Both the position numbers and the translations under genes were made by a program. Source: Acidobacteriota bacterium (GTDB lineage: Bacteria > Acidobacteriota > Terriglobia > Bryobacterales > Bryobacteraceae). From it: a DNA stretch of 43,867 nucleotides. The stretch spans positions 1 through 43,867 of the forward strand of contig QHXW01000069.1 of NCBI GenBank assembly GCA_003223115.1, given 5' to 3'. Below, piece after piece: positions 17,588 to 28,226 of this stretch (its first letter is position 1; every line of letters begins with the position of its first letter). Under the pieces are notes generated by a model. It saw only the letters and a list, made by a program, of their open reading frames with translations, was not told the origin of the DNA and ran no database searches.

Positions 17588-19363
17588 TCAGCGCGCTGGT
17601 ATTTTGCCGATTCTCTGCATCAAGAGCTGATCTTTGCCTTCCTCGATCACGTAGAAGTGGTCCGCATCCACGTCGCGAAACGTTTGATGAGCGCCGCTGG
17701 GCCACCAGACCTCAACCGTATCTGCTTTGGTGCGCTGACCCAATCCGAAATTCGCACGCAAATCGCTTTGTGATAGGTAACTGCCGCCGCCCGCTATTTC
17801 GCGGATTTGCGACATCTCGCCCGCGCGCAATTTGATCCGCGCGCCCATCGCGTCGCGGTTGCTTTTAGTGCCCACGAGCCTAAAGTTCAAAAAATGATTG
17901 CCTGCCGCTCCGCCATTGCGCAGCAGTAAAGGCGGATCGCCCACGTTCGCCACGATCACGTCTACGTTGCCGTCGTTGTCAAAATCGGCGAAGGCTGCGC
18001 CGCGTCCGGCATAGGGCTTGGAGAATCCGTCGCCGGAGATCTTCGTCACTTCCGTGAACTTAACATTGACGTCGTGGGGGGCGTCGTTGTGGAATAGCGA
18101 ATTGATCTGTTTGTAGCGCATCTCCGGATTCAGGCGCTCCACTTCTTCATAGACATGACCGTTGGCGATGAACAGGTCCAGCCAGCCGTCATTGTCATAA
18201 TCGAAGAAACCTCCGCCAAAGCTCAGGATATTGCGTGTCGGCACGGTGATCCCGGCCAGGTCGCTGACTTCTTCAAAAAAACCTTTGCCATCGTTGTGCC
18301 AGACATGGTCGGACGACAACTGGAAATCAGAGATGTAGAGATCCAGGTACCCGTCGTTGTCGTAATCGCCGAGTGAAATGCACATGGCCGCCATGGCAGT
18401 ACCGCTTTGGGTGAGCGCCATCCCGCTGGTCACCGCCATTTCGGTAAAGGTTCCGTTGTGGTTGTTGTGATAGAGGTAGGCTTCAATGCCATCATTCGCC
18501 ACGAACAAGTCCGGCCACCCGTCATTGTCGTAGTCGGCCGCGCCTACGGACAGGTTGTAGCCCTTGGGTTGATAGATCTTTGCAGCCTTTGTGACATTCG
18601 TGAACGTACCGTCGACGTTATTGTGATAAAGGACCGCGGGTGTTCCGGCGTAGGCTTGCGGGCGGCAACTGGTGGCCACGCCGTTCCCGATGGTGCAGGT
18701 GCGCTGGCTGGTGGAGGTGAAATTCGCATAGCCACCCGCATAAAGATCGAGCTTGCCATCGCGATCGTAATCGAAAAACGTCGCGCCCGTATGGAACATG
18801 CTGCCGAATTCAGTGGCGCCGACACCCGCTTTGTCGGTGACGTCCGTGAAAGTCCCGTTGCCGTTGTTGTGATAGAGAAGATTTTTGCCGTATTGAGTGA
18901 CGTAAAGATCCGGAAAACCGTCGTTGTCGTAGTCGCCCCAGACGCAACCCAGGCCATACGCATTTCCCGGCGCGCCGGCCTTTTCGGTTACGTCAGTAAA
19001 CGTGCCATCGCCGTTATTCCGATAGAGCGCATTGCGCACGGTGATGCCGCGTTTGTAACGATCGCGGCCGTTGACGAAGTAAATATCCTGGTAACCGTCG
19101 CCATCAAAATCGGCGACGCAAACGCCGGGTCCGGCCTCTTCAAGAATGACCGAGGTCCCATTGGCGCCCTTGTAGTGAACGAAAGTGACTCCGGCGGATT
19201 TGGTGACGTTGGTGAATTGAACCGAAGCTGCAGGCTGGTCCGGCGGCGCGGCTTGCGACAGCATGGCTACCGACACCGAGACCAGGACTAGACCCAATAT
19301 TGATCTACTTTCCGGAGTATGGCGCAACACAGCGCTCCAAGCTGCGCGACAATCGCGGCTCAT
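17588..19363 (-). CDS. Secreted FG-GAP/VCBS repeat protein with ASPIC/UnbV domain (CRTAC1 family)
   Basis: 591 residues. A hydrophobic segment (LGLVLVSVSVAMLSQA) after a basic start indicates export. At least seven calcium-loop repeats follow, of the form DFDGDGYQDIYFVNG, DYDNDGFPDLYVTQ and DYDNDGWLDLFIANG, building an integrin-like seven-bladed propeller. The C-terminal ~80 residues are the UnbV/ASPIC domain (HFLNFRLVGTKSNRDAMGARI, NFGLGQRTKADTVEVWWPSG). Function is unknown; surface binding is usual for the fold. It begins 9 bases after a TPR gene and is probably the last gene of the receptor-TPR-TPR-ASPIC run. Confidence 0.92.
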   Translation of the reverse strand: MSRDCRAAWSAVLRHTPESRSILGLVLVSVSVAMLSQAAPPDQPAASVQFTNVTKSAGVTFVHYKGANGTSVILEEAGPGVCVADFDGDGYQDIYFVNGRDRYKRGITVRNALYRNNGDGTFTDVTEKAGAPGNAYGLGCVWGDYDNDGFPDLYVTQYGKNLLYHNNGNGTFTDVTDKAGVGATEFGSMFHTGATFFDYDRDGKLDLYAGGYANFTSTSQRTCTIGNGVATSCRPQAYAGTPAVLYHNNVDGTFTNVTKAAKIYQPKGYNLSVGAADYDNDGWPDLFVANDGIEAYLYHNNHNGTFTEMAVTSGMALTQSGTAMAAMCISLGDYDNDGYLDLYISDFQLSSDHVWHNDGKGFFEEVSDLAGITVPTRNILSFGGGFFDYDNDGWLDLFIANGHVYEEVERLNPEMRYKQINSLFHNDAPHDVNVKFTEVTKISGDGFSKPYAGRGAAFADFDNDGNVDVIVANVGDPPLLLRNGGAAGNHFLNFRLVGTKSNRDAMGARIKLRAGEMSQIREIAGGGSYLSQSDLRANFGLGQRTKADTVEVWWPSGAHQTFRDVDADHFYVIEEGKDQLLMQRIGKIPAR

Positions 19364-19372
19364 GGGCGTCCG

Positions 19373-20592
19373 CTACGGCTCCGCCTTTTGCGGTCCCAAG
19401 GCGTCCTGTGGACCGTTGACCCCCGCCTGGATCTCCTCCTTCGCCTGACGGCTCTTTTCCGAAGTTTGCTGGTGCAGAACCATTTCATGGTTGGCGTCTT
19501 CTCTGCGCCCCACACGGCGATACGCGGTGGCCAGATGGAAATGCGCTACCGGATTTTGCGGCTGCATTTTCACGGACATCTCGAGCGGAGCAATAGCCTC
19601 GGGAGCACGTCCGGCCGCGATCAGCGACCGGCCCAGACCGATGAACGCGTCTGCAAACCCGTTATCGAGAGTGGCGGCGGAGAAATGCTCGATGGCTTGC
19701 GGCCACTGCTGCGCCTGACGCGCCAGCTCTCCGAGCACATAATGCGCACCCGCGTTGCCGGGACTGAGCTTCAACTCTTCCTCGAACTCGTGCTTTGCGT
19801 CTTCAACCGGCGGAGTTTTTTTGGGTTCGGAGAGCAGCAAACGGCCTACCGGTAATGCATGCCCGGCAAATTCGGATTTCGTTCGAGCACAACGCGATAT
19901 TCGCGGGCAGCGTCTTCCCACTTTCCCTGAGTCTCCAAGGCCTCGGCATTGAGCAGATGCACTTGATAGGACGACGGCGCCGCGACTAACAGCGTTTGCG
20001 AGGCCTGGATGGACAGGTCGGAAAAAACGTGGACGGTCAGGTACAGGACTTCGGGATCGCGTGGAAAATCGCGATTCAGCGATTTTGCGAAATCGAGAGC
20101 CTGGTCCATCTGACCGAGCGACATGGCGCATCGCAATCCGCCCACTTCCATGGTGCGTTTGAGATTCTTGTCGCTGACGCGCGCAATGCTCTTCTTGAGC
20201 TGAGGAAGGGCCTCCTGGCATTGGCCGGTCTGGGCGAGGCTCGCGGCCAGCAAGTCGCGGGCGCCGGTGGCTGTGGGCTCCAGCTTCAGTGTCGCGTGGA
20301 ATGACGGGATGGCATCCTGCGGCCGGCCCGAGAAAACGTAGGCCATTCCGAGCTTCGCGTGAAATTCAGCACTATTCGGGGAAGCCTTCACCAGCTTCTC
20401 GTAATCGCGGACGGCGCTTTGCCAATCCTCTCGATTGAGCGCATCTTGAGCCTCTCGAGCGAGTGGCGTTTCAGCGGGCTTTGCAGGCTCGACGGAACTC
20501 GCGCGAGAAGCCTGGCCGCCCGCTGGCGAAGCTAATCCCGCGCCAGCGAACACCGCGAGTAGCACTAAGATACGGGGCCATATTGATATCAT
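19373..20592 (-). pseudogene. Secreted TPR-repeat protein with a single frameshift
   Basis: About 405 codons. A signal peptide (MISIWPRILVLLAVFAGAGLA) is followed by repeats such as AEFHAKLGMAYVFSGRPQDAIPSF and ALETQGKWEDAAREYRVVLERNP. The first frame stops at 19846 after LPGMHY. Losing one G near 19850 accounts for the switch to VGRLLLSEPKKTPPVEDAKH and then two more TPR units (AGAHYVLGELARQAQQWPQAIEH, AFIGLGRSLIAAGRAPEAIAPL) to the stop at 19373. Only one lesion is present, so the damage is recent, a base-call error, or a frameshift site; no slippery heptamer is obvious. It lies 24 bases after the previous TPR gene and 9 bases before the ASPIC gene. Confidence 0.8.
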
Positions 20593-20616
20593 CGGTTTCC
20601 CAGGACCAAAGAGAGC

Positions 20617-21741
20617 TTAGCGTCTCTCCTCTTCGAGCGCCCTTTCGGTGATCTTCAAGCTCTTGTCTTTCTCCTCTTTGGACAGTTTCTCAAAAATGGC
20701 CATGTGGTAGTTGCGCTGCGTATCGTCCTTCCGTTGTGCGTAAATCTGAGCTAGCCGGTAATGGGCTTCTTTGAACGAGGGATTCAATTCCGCAGTTTTC
20801 AGGAACGCTAGAAGTGCATGCTCCGTGTCCCCTAAGACCAGGTAGCATTTGCCAAGCTGGAATTGAGCCAGCACCATTTTCGGGTCTCCCGCCACGGCGC
20901 GTTGAAACAGAGGCAGGGCTTCGCTTGGTTTTTGCTCCTTCAAAAGGATATCCGCCAGATAATAGTTCGCGGCCGGGTGGTTCGGATCCTCCCGAAGCGC
21001 CTCTTTCAACTCTACTTCCGACAGGACCGTATCGCTGGTCCGGTGGTAGACCTCGCCCAGGCCGAAATGCACGCCGGGAAAATTAGAGTCCTTCTTCACG
21101 ACCTCCTTGTATTCCTTGAGCGCGTCAGCATACTTTTCGTCTTCGCTGTAGGATTCCGCCTTCAAGGCGTGGATCAACACGGAGTCTGCATCCACGTCGG
21201 CGATCTGCTTGAGCGCATGCAAGGCCATCGACCTGTAAAGACGGGCCAGTTGGTACCAGACCTTTATATCGCCGGGGTCGTCTCTCACGAGCTCATCGAG
21301 ATACTGCACGGCCTCCAGCTTACGATCGAGCGCTTGGAGGGCCATGGCGCCGTAATATCGGGCGCGCCGATACTTCGGGTTGCCTTTCAGCTCGGCGTTG
21401 AATCCGGTCAAGGCTTTTTCAAAATCATTCAGCCCGAAGTAAGACAGCCCGAGATAGAAGTTCGCTTCAGGGTATTGAGAGTTTGCCGCCAAGACCTTCT
21501 GAAAAACCTCGATGGACTCGGGAAACTTAAGCTCAGTCTGGTACACGATGCCGAGCCGTTTGAGGACTTCCGGCTGTCCAGGAAAGCCTGCGACAGCTTC
21601 GGCGTATACTTTCTCTGCGCCCGCGAAATCTTCATGTTTCTCGAGCTCACTGGCCCTGGCAAGGAAACTCTCAAGCGTGGCCTGCTGCGAATGGAGTAGA
21701 GCGGCAGAAAACAGCAGAGAAATCAGCAGGTTTATAAGCAC
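20617..21741 (-). CDS. Secreted tetratricopeptide-repeat protein
   Basis: 374 residues. A signal peptide (MLINLLISLLFSAALLHSQ) is followed by about nine TPR units covering nearly the whole chain, for example PEVLKRLGIVYQTELKFPESIEVF, PEANFYLGLSYFGLNDFEKALTGF and VLAQFQLGKCYLVLGDTEHALLAF. A charged helix ends the protein. It has no catalytic domain and should be a periplasmic or outer-membrane scaffold. It sits 79 bases after the TonB receptor and 24 bases before another TPR gene. It is intact. Confidence 0.9.
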   Translation of the reverse strand: MLINLLISLLFSAALLHSQQATLESFLARASELEKHEDFAGAEKVYAEAVAGFPGQPEVLKRLGIVYQTELKFPESIEVFQKVLAANSQYPEANFYLGLSYFGLNDFEKALTGFNAELKGNPKYRRARYYGAMALQALDRKLEAVQYLDELVRDDPGDIKVWYQLARLYRSMALHALKQIADVDADSVLIHALKAESYSEDEKYADALKEYKEVVKKDSNFPGVHFGLGEVYHRTSDTVLSEVELKEALREDPNHPAANYYLADILLKEQKPSEALPLFQRAVAGDPKMVLAQFQLGKCYLVLGDTEHALLAFLKTAELNPSFKEAHYRLAQIYAQRKDDTQRNYHMAIFEKLSKEEKDKSLKITERALEEERR

Positions 21742-21819
21742 CCGGAGGCCTTACAAAACTCAGAAAATGATACGGAGCCGCACCAAATGGGACGGCTCCG
21801 CCGGAAATTTATCCGATGC

Positions 21820-24800
21820 TCAGTAGTATAGCTTGAAGCCGAATTGGATGTTTCGAGCTCCTTGCGAACTGGTCAGACGCCCGAGGTCGCTTCCCAAAAA
21901 CATGGTTGGCGAATTGAGGATAGGCGTGTTGGTAAAGTTCAGAAACTCGCTTCTGATCTGAATATACTTCTTCTCGGTAATAGGGATTTGCTTTTCGATT
22001 CCGAGGTCCAGATTGTGGAGGCCCGGGCCCCTGACCACAGTGACACCACAGCTGCCGAAGGTGCCTGGGAGGGGTTGGCTAAATGGAGAGGGATCGAACC
22101 ACTGGAAGCCCCCCTTGGGAGAGTTCTGGCGGCCGTATACCTTCGCTGGCTGGCCATTACAATCGGCTCTCGCCCCCCGAGAGTGCGTTCCTGACACGTC
22201 ATTGCCCTCCAAATCCAGAGGGAAGCCGCTATGAAGCGAAAGAATCCCGCTCAATTGCCAGTGCCCAAGAACTGAGTCCACAGCGCGGTTCCAATTGTTG
22301 CCGATTTTCTTGTCGCGTCCCAATGGCAACTCGTAGAGAGCATAGCTGGTGAGGGTGTGGGTGGCGTCGTAGTAGCACAGCCCCCTTTCAGCCTTCTCGT
22401 CGTAGAGGTTTTGCCAGTACGCATTGGTCGGAAGCGTTTGGCCGCCCCACGATCCATAGTAACCGCTCGAATTGGTCATGCATTTGGAGAATGTGTAGGC
22501 CACCTGGTACTGAAGGCCATTGCTTAATCGTTTCTGAAGTGTCGCCTGAAGCGAATGATAAAGCTGATTACCGTTGGACTCGGTGCCGGAGATTTGGCCA
22601 ATTCCTGCCAATGGGGGATTACCGGATAGATACGGGCTGGGCGCCAGGATCGGCTTGCCAGCAGCATCTCTGCCCAAAAGCTGTTTCTGGGCATAGGGCA
22701 TGGGCACCATCAGATGCGTGCCGTGCTGACCGACGTAAGCAAGCTGCAAAGTCATGTCGCCCTTGAACTGCTGCTGTATTGAGAAGTTCCACTGCTGGAC
22801 TACGGCTGGCCTGACATTCGGATCCCATAAACGAATGGTGGCGCCCGCAAATGGGTCGCTGGGAGACGAGAGCACCGTAAGACCTGCCTCCGTCCTGGAG
22901 GCGGGGAGACTCAGAGGGCTATAGTCCGTGTAAAATTCCGTGTTGAACGGAGGATTCAGCGGGAGCCGCAGATTCGTACCTGTGCCTTCCAGGTAAGACG
23001 AAACTGTGTAAGCGGCTCGAAACACGGTATTCTTGCCGAGAGCCGCTGGTGTCCACGCGAGTCCAAGGCGCGGTTGGAAGTTGCCGAGCGTCCATGTGGT
23101 CGGGTTGTATAATGCCCGATTATTCTTGTAATAGCTGCTCTTGCCGGCGATCTCGATTTCACCGGTAAACGGAGCGAAGTTGGCCTGACGATCCTTCACT
23201 TCCACCCAGGGTGTGTGATCCTCGTACCGGAGGCCGAGGTTCAGAGTCAGAGTGTCGCTGACACGCCAGTCATCTTGGAAGTAAAGCCCGAGCACATGCG
23301 AGCGATGGCCCCAAGTCCCCGAACTCAAACCGCGAGAGATATGAGTCGGAAGTCCGAGGAAGAAATCCGCTTCCCCGGCGCCGGTGACGTATTCGGTCCC
23401 ATTAATTGTCACTTTTGTGCCTTGCCCGGCGAGAGGGCCAGGGCCGGCGGTGTAGTTTCCGCTAAAATCCATACCTCCTGTACGGCCGTAATTACCGGCG
23501 TAAAAGATATTGAGCTGGTGGCGCCAATACTCGAAACCGGTATGCATGGTGTGGCGGCCCCGCGTCAACACAACGGCATCTTCAGCCTGATAAACGTTGT
23601 TCGCAAACTTCTGTTGCGTTCCGATATTGCTGCTGCCGAAACCACCGACGACACCGCCGCCGATGCCGATGTTGAGCAGCCCCGGTCCGCGGTCGTTTCC
23701 GTTCTCGATGCCGAGTTCGGTGGCCACGTTCCCCAGTCCGTTGTCCGTGCCGCCATTGTGCACTAGCGTGCGATTCGCACCGACCCGCACTTCATTGACG
23801 AAGCTGGGGCTAATCGTCCGCGTCCAGTTTACGACTCCGTTGTGCGCGGGAGTGGTAAAAAAGCTTCCGAAAACAAGCGGGAAGGTGTTCGTCGAGGGAT
23901 TGTTCTGGTGCCCTTCCGAATAACGTCCAAACAGGCGATCCTTATCGGTTATGTTGGCATCTATCTTGATGTCATATTGATTGTTCGAGATAGAGCTGTT
24001 TGACGTATTCGTCTGGTTGCGCTCCAGATTACCGTTGATCGGCGCGGGATAGTACTTGGACGAAAACAGCTTTTGCGCAACCGGATCAATAAGGCCGATA
24101 GGAATCTGGTTATTGGGAAACGGCGTGCGCTGTCCATTTGCGTCCAATTGGAAGGGATTGTAGAGTTGAATTTTCCGCTCCGTCAGAAGCTGGGAAAAAT
24201 CGCCCTGGCGTTCCTGCGCGGTGAAAACATTGAGGAAGCCTTGGCTGGCGGGCGTGCTGTAACGCAGGCCCTGATAATCGCCGAAGAAAAACAGCTTGTC
24301 TTTCTTGATCGGTCCTCCAATGGAGCCGCCGAACATGTCCCACTTCATTCCGGCTCGGGGCGATCCCTGCCAGTTTCGGGCCCAGTCGTTGGCATTCAAG
24401 GCATCGCGCCGGAGAAACTCGAAGGCCGTACCGTGCAGTTCGTTCGTTCCTGATTTGAGGGTCGCGCTGTGTTCTGTGTCAGAAGTTTTTGTAACGTGAC
24501 CGTATTAAGTACAGCGGCTCGGAAACTGCTGGGAGAACGGAGGCGTCTCGGCTGATGCGTTGAGACGGTGCCTGGGCAGAAGCGTGTGGCTTCAAGCGCC
24601 TGTATCCGATTGTGTTGACGTCAGAAGAAGGGTCCGGATGTATGGTCCCCGGAGCGAGCAAGGTCAGCTGCACATAATTGCGACTGGCCAGCGGGAGATC
24701 TTCATTGGTCTTGGAATTGATGACAGTACTCAACTGCGTGGTTTCGGTCTGCAGCAACGGCGCCGCTGATGACACCTCGATCGTTTGGGAAACTTCTCCG

Positions 24801-25150
24801 ATCGTCATTTGAACGTCGACACGCGCCGTTTGATTGATCTCGAGCTGAATCGCCGGACGAACAGCGGTTTGAAAACCCTTGGCTTGGACTGAGATGTCAT
24901 AGATGCCAATCGGCACGCGTGGCAAATTGTAGGCTCCGGCATCATTGGTTTGCGTGGTCCAGGCGGTGCCGCGCTGGGTATCCTTTGCCGTCACGGCCGC
25001 ATTCGCGATCGGCGCGCCTGATGGGTCAGTAACGACGCCCGTAATGGCTGCGGTCACTTGTTGGCCCCAGCCCTGTTGCGGAATCGCAACCAATGCGGCC
25101 ACGATTGCCAGTGCTATGCATAAGCCTTTAAAGTGGGAATTCCCTATCAC
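21820..25150 (-). pseudogene. TonB-dependent outer-membrane receptor with its plug region replaced
   Basis: Acidobacterial receptor with an N-terminal carboxypeptidase-regulatory-like fold. I prefer GTG 25150, with GGAGG just upstream, over 25210. A signal (LCIALAIVAALVAIPQQGWG) and the Ig-like domain (ITGVVTDPSGAPIANAAVTAKD) precede IEVSSAAPLLQTETTQLSTVI, the start of the plug. Homology stops after NTIGYRR (about 24600) and a stop follows at 24479. It resumes in another frame with SATLKSGTNELHGTAFEFLRR near 24450 and runs through an 860-residue barrel to the terminal aromatic (FGFKLYY). The ~120 bp between do not look like receptor sequence, while about 75-80 plug residues are missing. Function is lost or severely changed. 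Confidence 0.85.
24475..24600. other. Foreign-looking segment in place of the receptor plug
   Basis: About 125 bp that break receptor homology on both sides. It holds a 6-bp stem (CGTCTC, 12-base loop, GAGACG) at about 24542-24565 and AT-rich sequence near 24480-24515 unlike its surroundings. It has no gene. A transposon scar or a deletion joined with filler DNA would both fit. Confidence 0.45.
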
Positions 25151-25210
25151 AAAGCCTCCAAAGTGTTGAACTCGAGCGAGAGGTCGAGCCCTCTCAAACA
25201 ATGGACCCAA

Positions 25211-25664
25211 GCCGCATGAAAACTACGCCGGCGTTTAATCTATGCTCTGAAACTGCTAACTGCCCCCAGATAGTACTTTGTCGCTAGAGTATAGACCGTC
25301 CCACCACATTTTGGAAGAGTTCGCAACGTTAATTAATTTGCGGTTTTCTTGAGTGAGTAAATTTTCCTTAGCGAACCGGTCCTCTCAGCTAGCTTAACTG
25401 TTCAATCCCCGACAACCCCCCAAACGCTCCGGCTTCTGGGCTTGGCTGACTTCTGAATTCTGATGAATTCTGAATTCCGACTCCCGAACCCCGACTCCAG
25501 GCTAGGCTTCTGAATTCTGGATTTTGACTCCTCTTGCTTTCTGCCGCTCTCCTGACGGGGCCCATTTTGCCGCGCTCAGCTGCGGTGTGAGAAAATAGGG
25601 GTTCCGGAAACTTTCAGCCTGGCCGCCCGAAACTGAAAGACGTCCAAGCTCTTTTACCATCGAC
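25211..25664. other. Divergent intergenic region with TTCTGAATTC repeats
   Basis: About 450 bp between divergent genes, so it should hold both promoters; I could not assign boxes with confidence. The left half is comparatively AT rich (25300-25400). At 25451-25530 the motif TTCTGAATTC or close variants occurs three times (25451, near 25464, 25508), separated by a short CCGACTCC repeat. The repeats look like a degenerate intergenic minisatellite. I see no gene or RNA. Confidence 0.55.
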
Positions 25665-28223
25665 ATGCATTGGCTTGCTCTTTTCTTCGTGCTGGGTGCT
25701 GTTCCAGCTAAATCCCAGCAGTCCAAAATCGATTTTTCGCGCGACATTCGACCGATCTTCGAATCCCGATGCCAAGGGTGTCACGGCACGCAACAGCAGA
25801 TGGCCGGTTTACGTCTGGATTCGGGCGACGCAGTCCTCAAGGGCGGCACCGACGGTGCGGTCATTACGCCTGGACACAGCGGCCAAAGCCGTCTCATTCA
25901 GCGCGTATCGAGTTCGAAAAAGGACTTCGCGATGCCACCGGTGGGAGAGCCGCTCACGTCCGAACAGATCGTGAAGATACGCGCATGGATCGATCAAGGC
26001 GCAACTGTGCCGCAAGCGGCCGGCACGGCCTCCTCGCAGGCTGTCACAAATCCGAAAACCAATCATTGGGCTTTCCAGCCGGTGCGCCGCCCTGCTCCAG
26101 CCGGCGTGCGTAATCGTGCCTGGGTGCGCAATCCCATCGACCAATTCGTGCTCGCAAAGCTCGAGGCTGAGGGCGTGGAGCCTTCGCCTGAAGCAGGCCG
26201 TGTGACGCTGATCCGCCGCTTGAGCCTGGATCTTATCGGTCTGCCACCCAGTCCCAGCGAGGTCGCCGAGTTTGTGTCGGATAATCGGCCGGACGCCTAT
26301 GAACGTCAGGTCGACCGTCTGCTGGCTTCACCGCATTATGGAGAAAAGTGGGGGCGCTACTGGCTAGATCTCGCCCGGTACGGCGACAGCGATGGTTACG
26401 AGCGCGATCCGGCGCGTCCCAACGCGTGGCGTTACCGCCAATGGGTAATCGAAGCACTGAATCGCGATATGCCGTATGACGAGTTCACGATCGAGCAACT
26501 CGCCGGCGACCTGCTCCCGCACGGCAGTGTCGAGCAAACGGTCGCTACAGGTTTCCAGCGCAACACGTTCACCAATCGCGAGGCAGGCGTAGATCGTGCC
26601 GAAGATCGGTTCGAGCAATTAGTGAACCGCACGAACACCGTTGGAACCGTCTGGCTGGGTCTGACCGTCGGCTGCGCGCAATGTCACAACCATAAGTTCG
26701 ACCCCATCAGCCATCGCGAGTATTACTCCATGATGGCCTTCTGGACTCCAGCCGAAGAACGGGAGATCGACGCGCCGCTGCCTGGTGAAGCAGGTCCCTA
26801 CCTGCGCGCCTTGCCCGAATATGAACGCAAGCGCACCGAGCTGCTGAAGCAGTACAACATTCCCGAAATGGCGACTGCGTGGGAGACCAAACTGCGCGAG
26901 GCGCATGTGCATCCCGGCCGTGACGTGGAATGGGATTTCGCGCTGACCGAATTTCGAGCCGGATACGATTACTGGCAGAAAATCATCAATTCCGATGAAG
27001 CACATCGCCGCAAGCGCCTCCAGAACACTTTTGTCGACTATTTCGTGATTCGGGGCCAGACTCCCGATATCGACAAGGATAAAGCCGCCAAGGACAAGCT
27101 TAAGGAAGTGCGCGATAAATTGATTGCGCTCGAAGCCACTTTGCCTCCCTACAGCCAAGCGCCTGTGATGGCCGAGATGACCAATCCGCCGGAAACACAT
27201 ATTGCCACCGGTGGTGATTTTCGCGTTCCAGGCGCCAAGGTTGAGCCGGGCGTTCTTGCCGTGCTGCCCGCGCTCGAGATGGGATCCACGCCGCCTCGGC
27301 TGGCGCTCGCACGCTGGATCGTCTCGCCTGAAAATCCGCTTACCGCGCGCGTCATGGTGAACCGCATCTGGCAGGAATTTTTCGGACGCGGGTTGGTGCG
27401 AACGTCTGAAGATTTCGGCGCTCAGGGAGAGAAGCCGTCACATCCGGCGCTGCTCGACTGGCTGGCTGCCGAATTCATGGATGGTGAATGGAGCATGAAA
27501 ACCATCGACCGGATGATCGTGACGTCTGCAACATATCGCCAGTCCTCGAAGACGCGCAAGGATGTTGAGTCGAAAGATCCCGACAACGTGCTGCTGGCGC
27601 GCCAAACGCGGATGCGGCTTTCCGCGGAACTGGTTCGCGACGAAGCCCTGGCCGCGAGCGGCCTATTGAACCCGGCGATCGGCGGGCCTGGCGTAAAGCC
27701 TCCGCAGCCGGCGGGCGTTTCTGAGATTACTTATGGCAGCGGTTTGAAATGGAAAGAAAGCGAGGGCGCCGAGCGTTACCGTCGCGGCCTCTACATTCAT
27801 TTCCAGCGGACGTCACCCTATCCGCAACTGGTAAATTTCGATGCGCCGGATTCACGTCTTTCATGCACGCGGCGCCGGCGTTCGAACACTCCTCTGCAGG
27901 CGTTAAATCTGCTTAACGACCCGGTTTTCTTCGAGATTGCGCAAGGGCTGGCTGTCCGGACGCTGCGGGAAGCGCATGGAGATTTCCCGGACAAACTCAG
28001 TTATGCGTTTCAGCTCGCTCTCTGTCGCAGGCCCAGTACGCGGGAGCTGGAAGATCTCACCAAATATTACGAAGAGCAGAAGGATTTGTTTGAGAAAGAC
28101 GACAAATCATTGGCGATTGTCGCGCCGTTTACACCGGAGGGCGTGAACCGTGGTGACATGGCGGCGTGGACCGGCGTGAGCCGGGTGCTGATGAATCTAG
28201 ATGAGTTTATTACACGGGAGTAG
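25665..28223 (+). CDS. PSCyt1 cytochrome / DUF1549 / DUF1553 secreted protein
   Basis: 852 residues. A short signal (MHWLALFFVLGAVPA) leads to a planctomycete-type cytochrome c domain with heme motif C36-Q-G-C-H. DUF1549 follows (NPIDQFVLAKLEAEG, LIGLPPSPSEVAEFV, KWGRYWLDLARYGDSDGYERD), and within it a second heme-like motif, C337-A-Q-C-H, in VGCAQCHNHKFDPI. The C-terminal DUF1553 region begins near PPRLALARWIVSPENPL and includes RVMVNRIWQEFFGRGLV and FQLALCRRPSTREL. The family is exported, carries c-type heme and is nearly always paired with DUF1501 as here, 3 bases upstream. Its reaction is unknown; oxidation or hydrolysis of sugar polymers has been suggested for such pairs. Intact. Confidence 0.93.
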   Translation: MHWLALFFVLGAVPAKSQQSKIDFSRDIRPIFESRCQGCHGTQQQMAGLRLDSGDAVLKGGTDGAVITPGHSGQSRLIQRVSSSKKDFAMPPVGEPLTSEQIVKIRAWIDQGATVPQAAGTASSQAVTNPKTNHWAFQPVRRPAPAGVRNRAWVRNPIDQFVLAKLEAEGVEPSPEAGRVTLIRRLSLDLIGLPPSPSEVAEFVSDNRPDAYERQVDRLLASPHYGEKWGRYWLDLARYGDSDGYERDPARPNAWRYRQWVIEALNRDMPYDEFTIEQLAGDLLPHGSVEQTVATGFQRNTFTNREAGVDRAEDRFEQLVNRTNTVGTVWLGLTVGCAQCHNHKFDPISHREYYSMMAFWTPAEEREIDAPLPGEAGPYLRALPEYERKRTELLKQYNIPEMATAWETKLREAHVHPGRDVEWDFALTEFRAGYDYWQKIINSDEAHRRKRLQNTFVDYFVIRGQTPDIDKDKAAKDKLKEVRDKLIALEATLPPYSQAPVMAEMTNPPETHIATGGDFRVPGAKVEPGVLAVLPALEMGSTPPRLALARWIVSPENPLTARVMVNRIWQEFFGRGLVRTSEDFGAQGEKPSHPALLDWLAAEFMDGEWSMKTIDRMIVTSATYRQSSKTRKDVESKDPDNVLLARQTRMRLSAELVRDEALAASGLLNPAIGGPGVKPPQPAGVSEITYGSGLKWKESEGAERYRRGLYIHFQRTSPYPQLVNFDAPDSRLSCTRRRRSNTPLQALNLLNDPVFFEIAQGLAVRTLREAHGDFPDKLSYAFQLALCRRPSTRELEDLTKYYEEQKDLFEKDDKSLAIVAPFTPEGVNRGDMAAWTGVSRVLMNLDEFITRE

Positions 28224-28226
28224 TTC

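Noticed and set aside
18407-19291. Plus-strand valine-rich protein of about 294 residues
   Set aside because: A shadow of the FG-GAP calcium-loop repeats on the other strand, whose codon pattern leaves the opposite frame open.
20863-21699. Plus-strand frame of 278 residues
   Set aside because: It overlaps the intact TPR gene completely and shows no family features.
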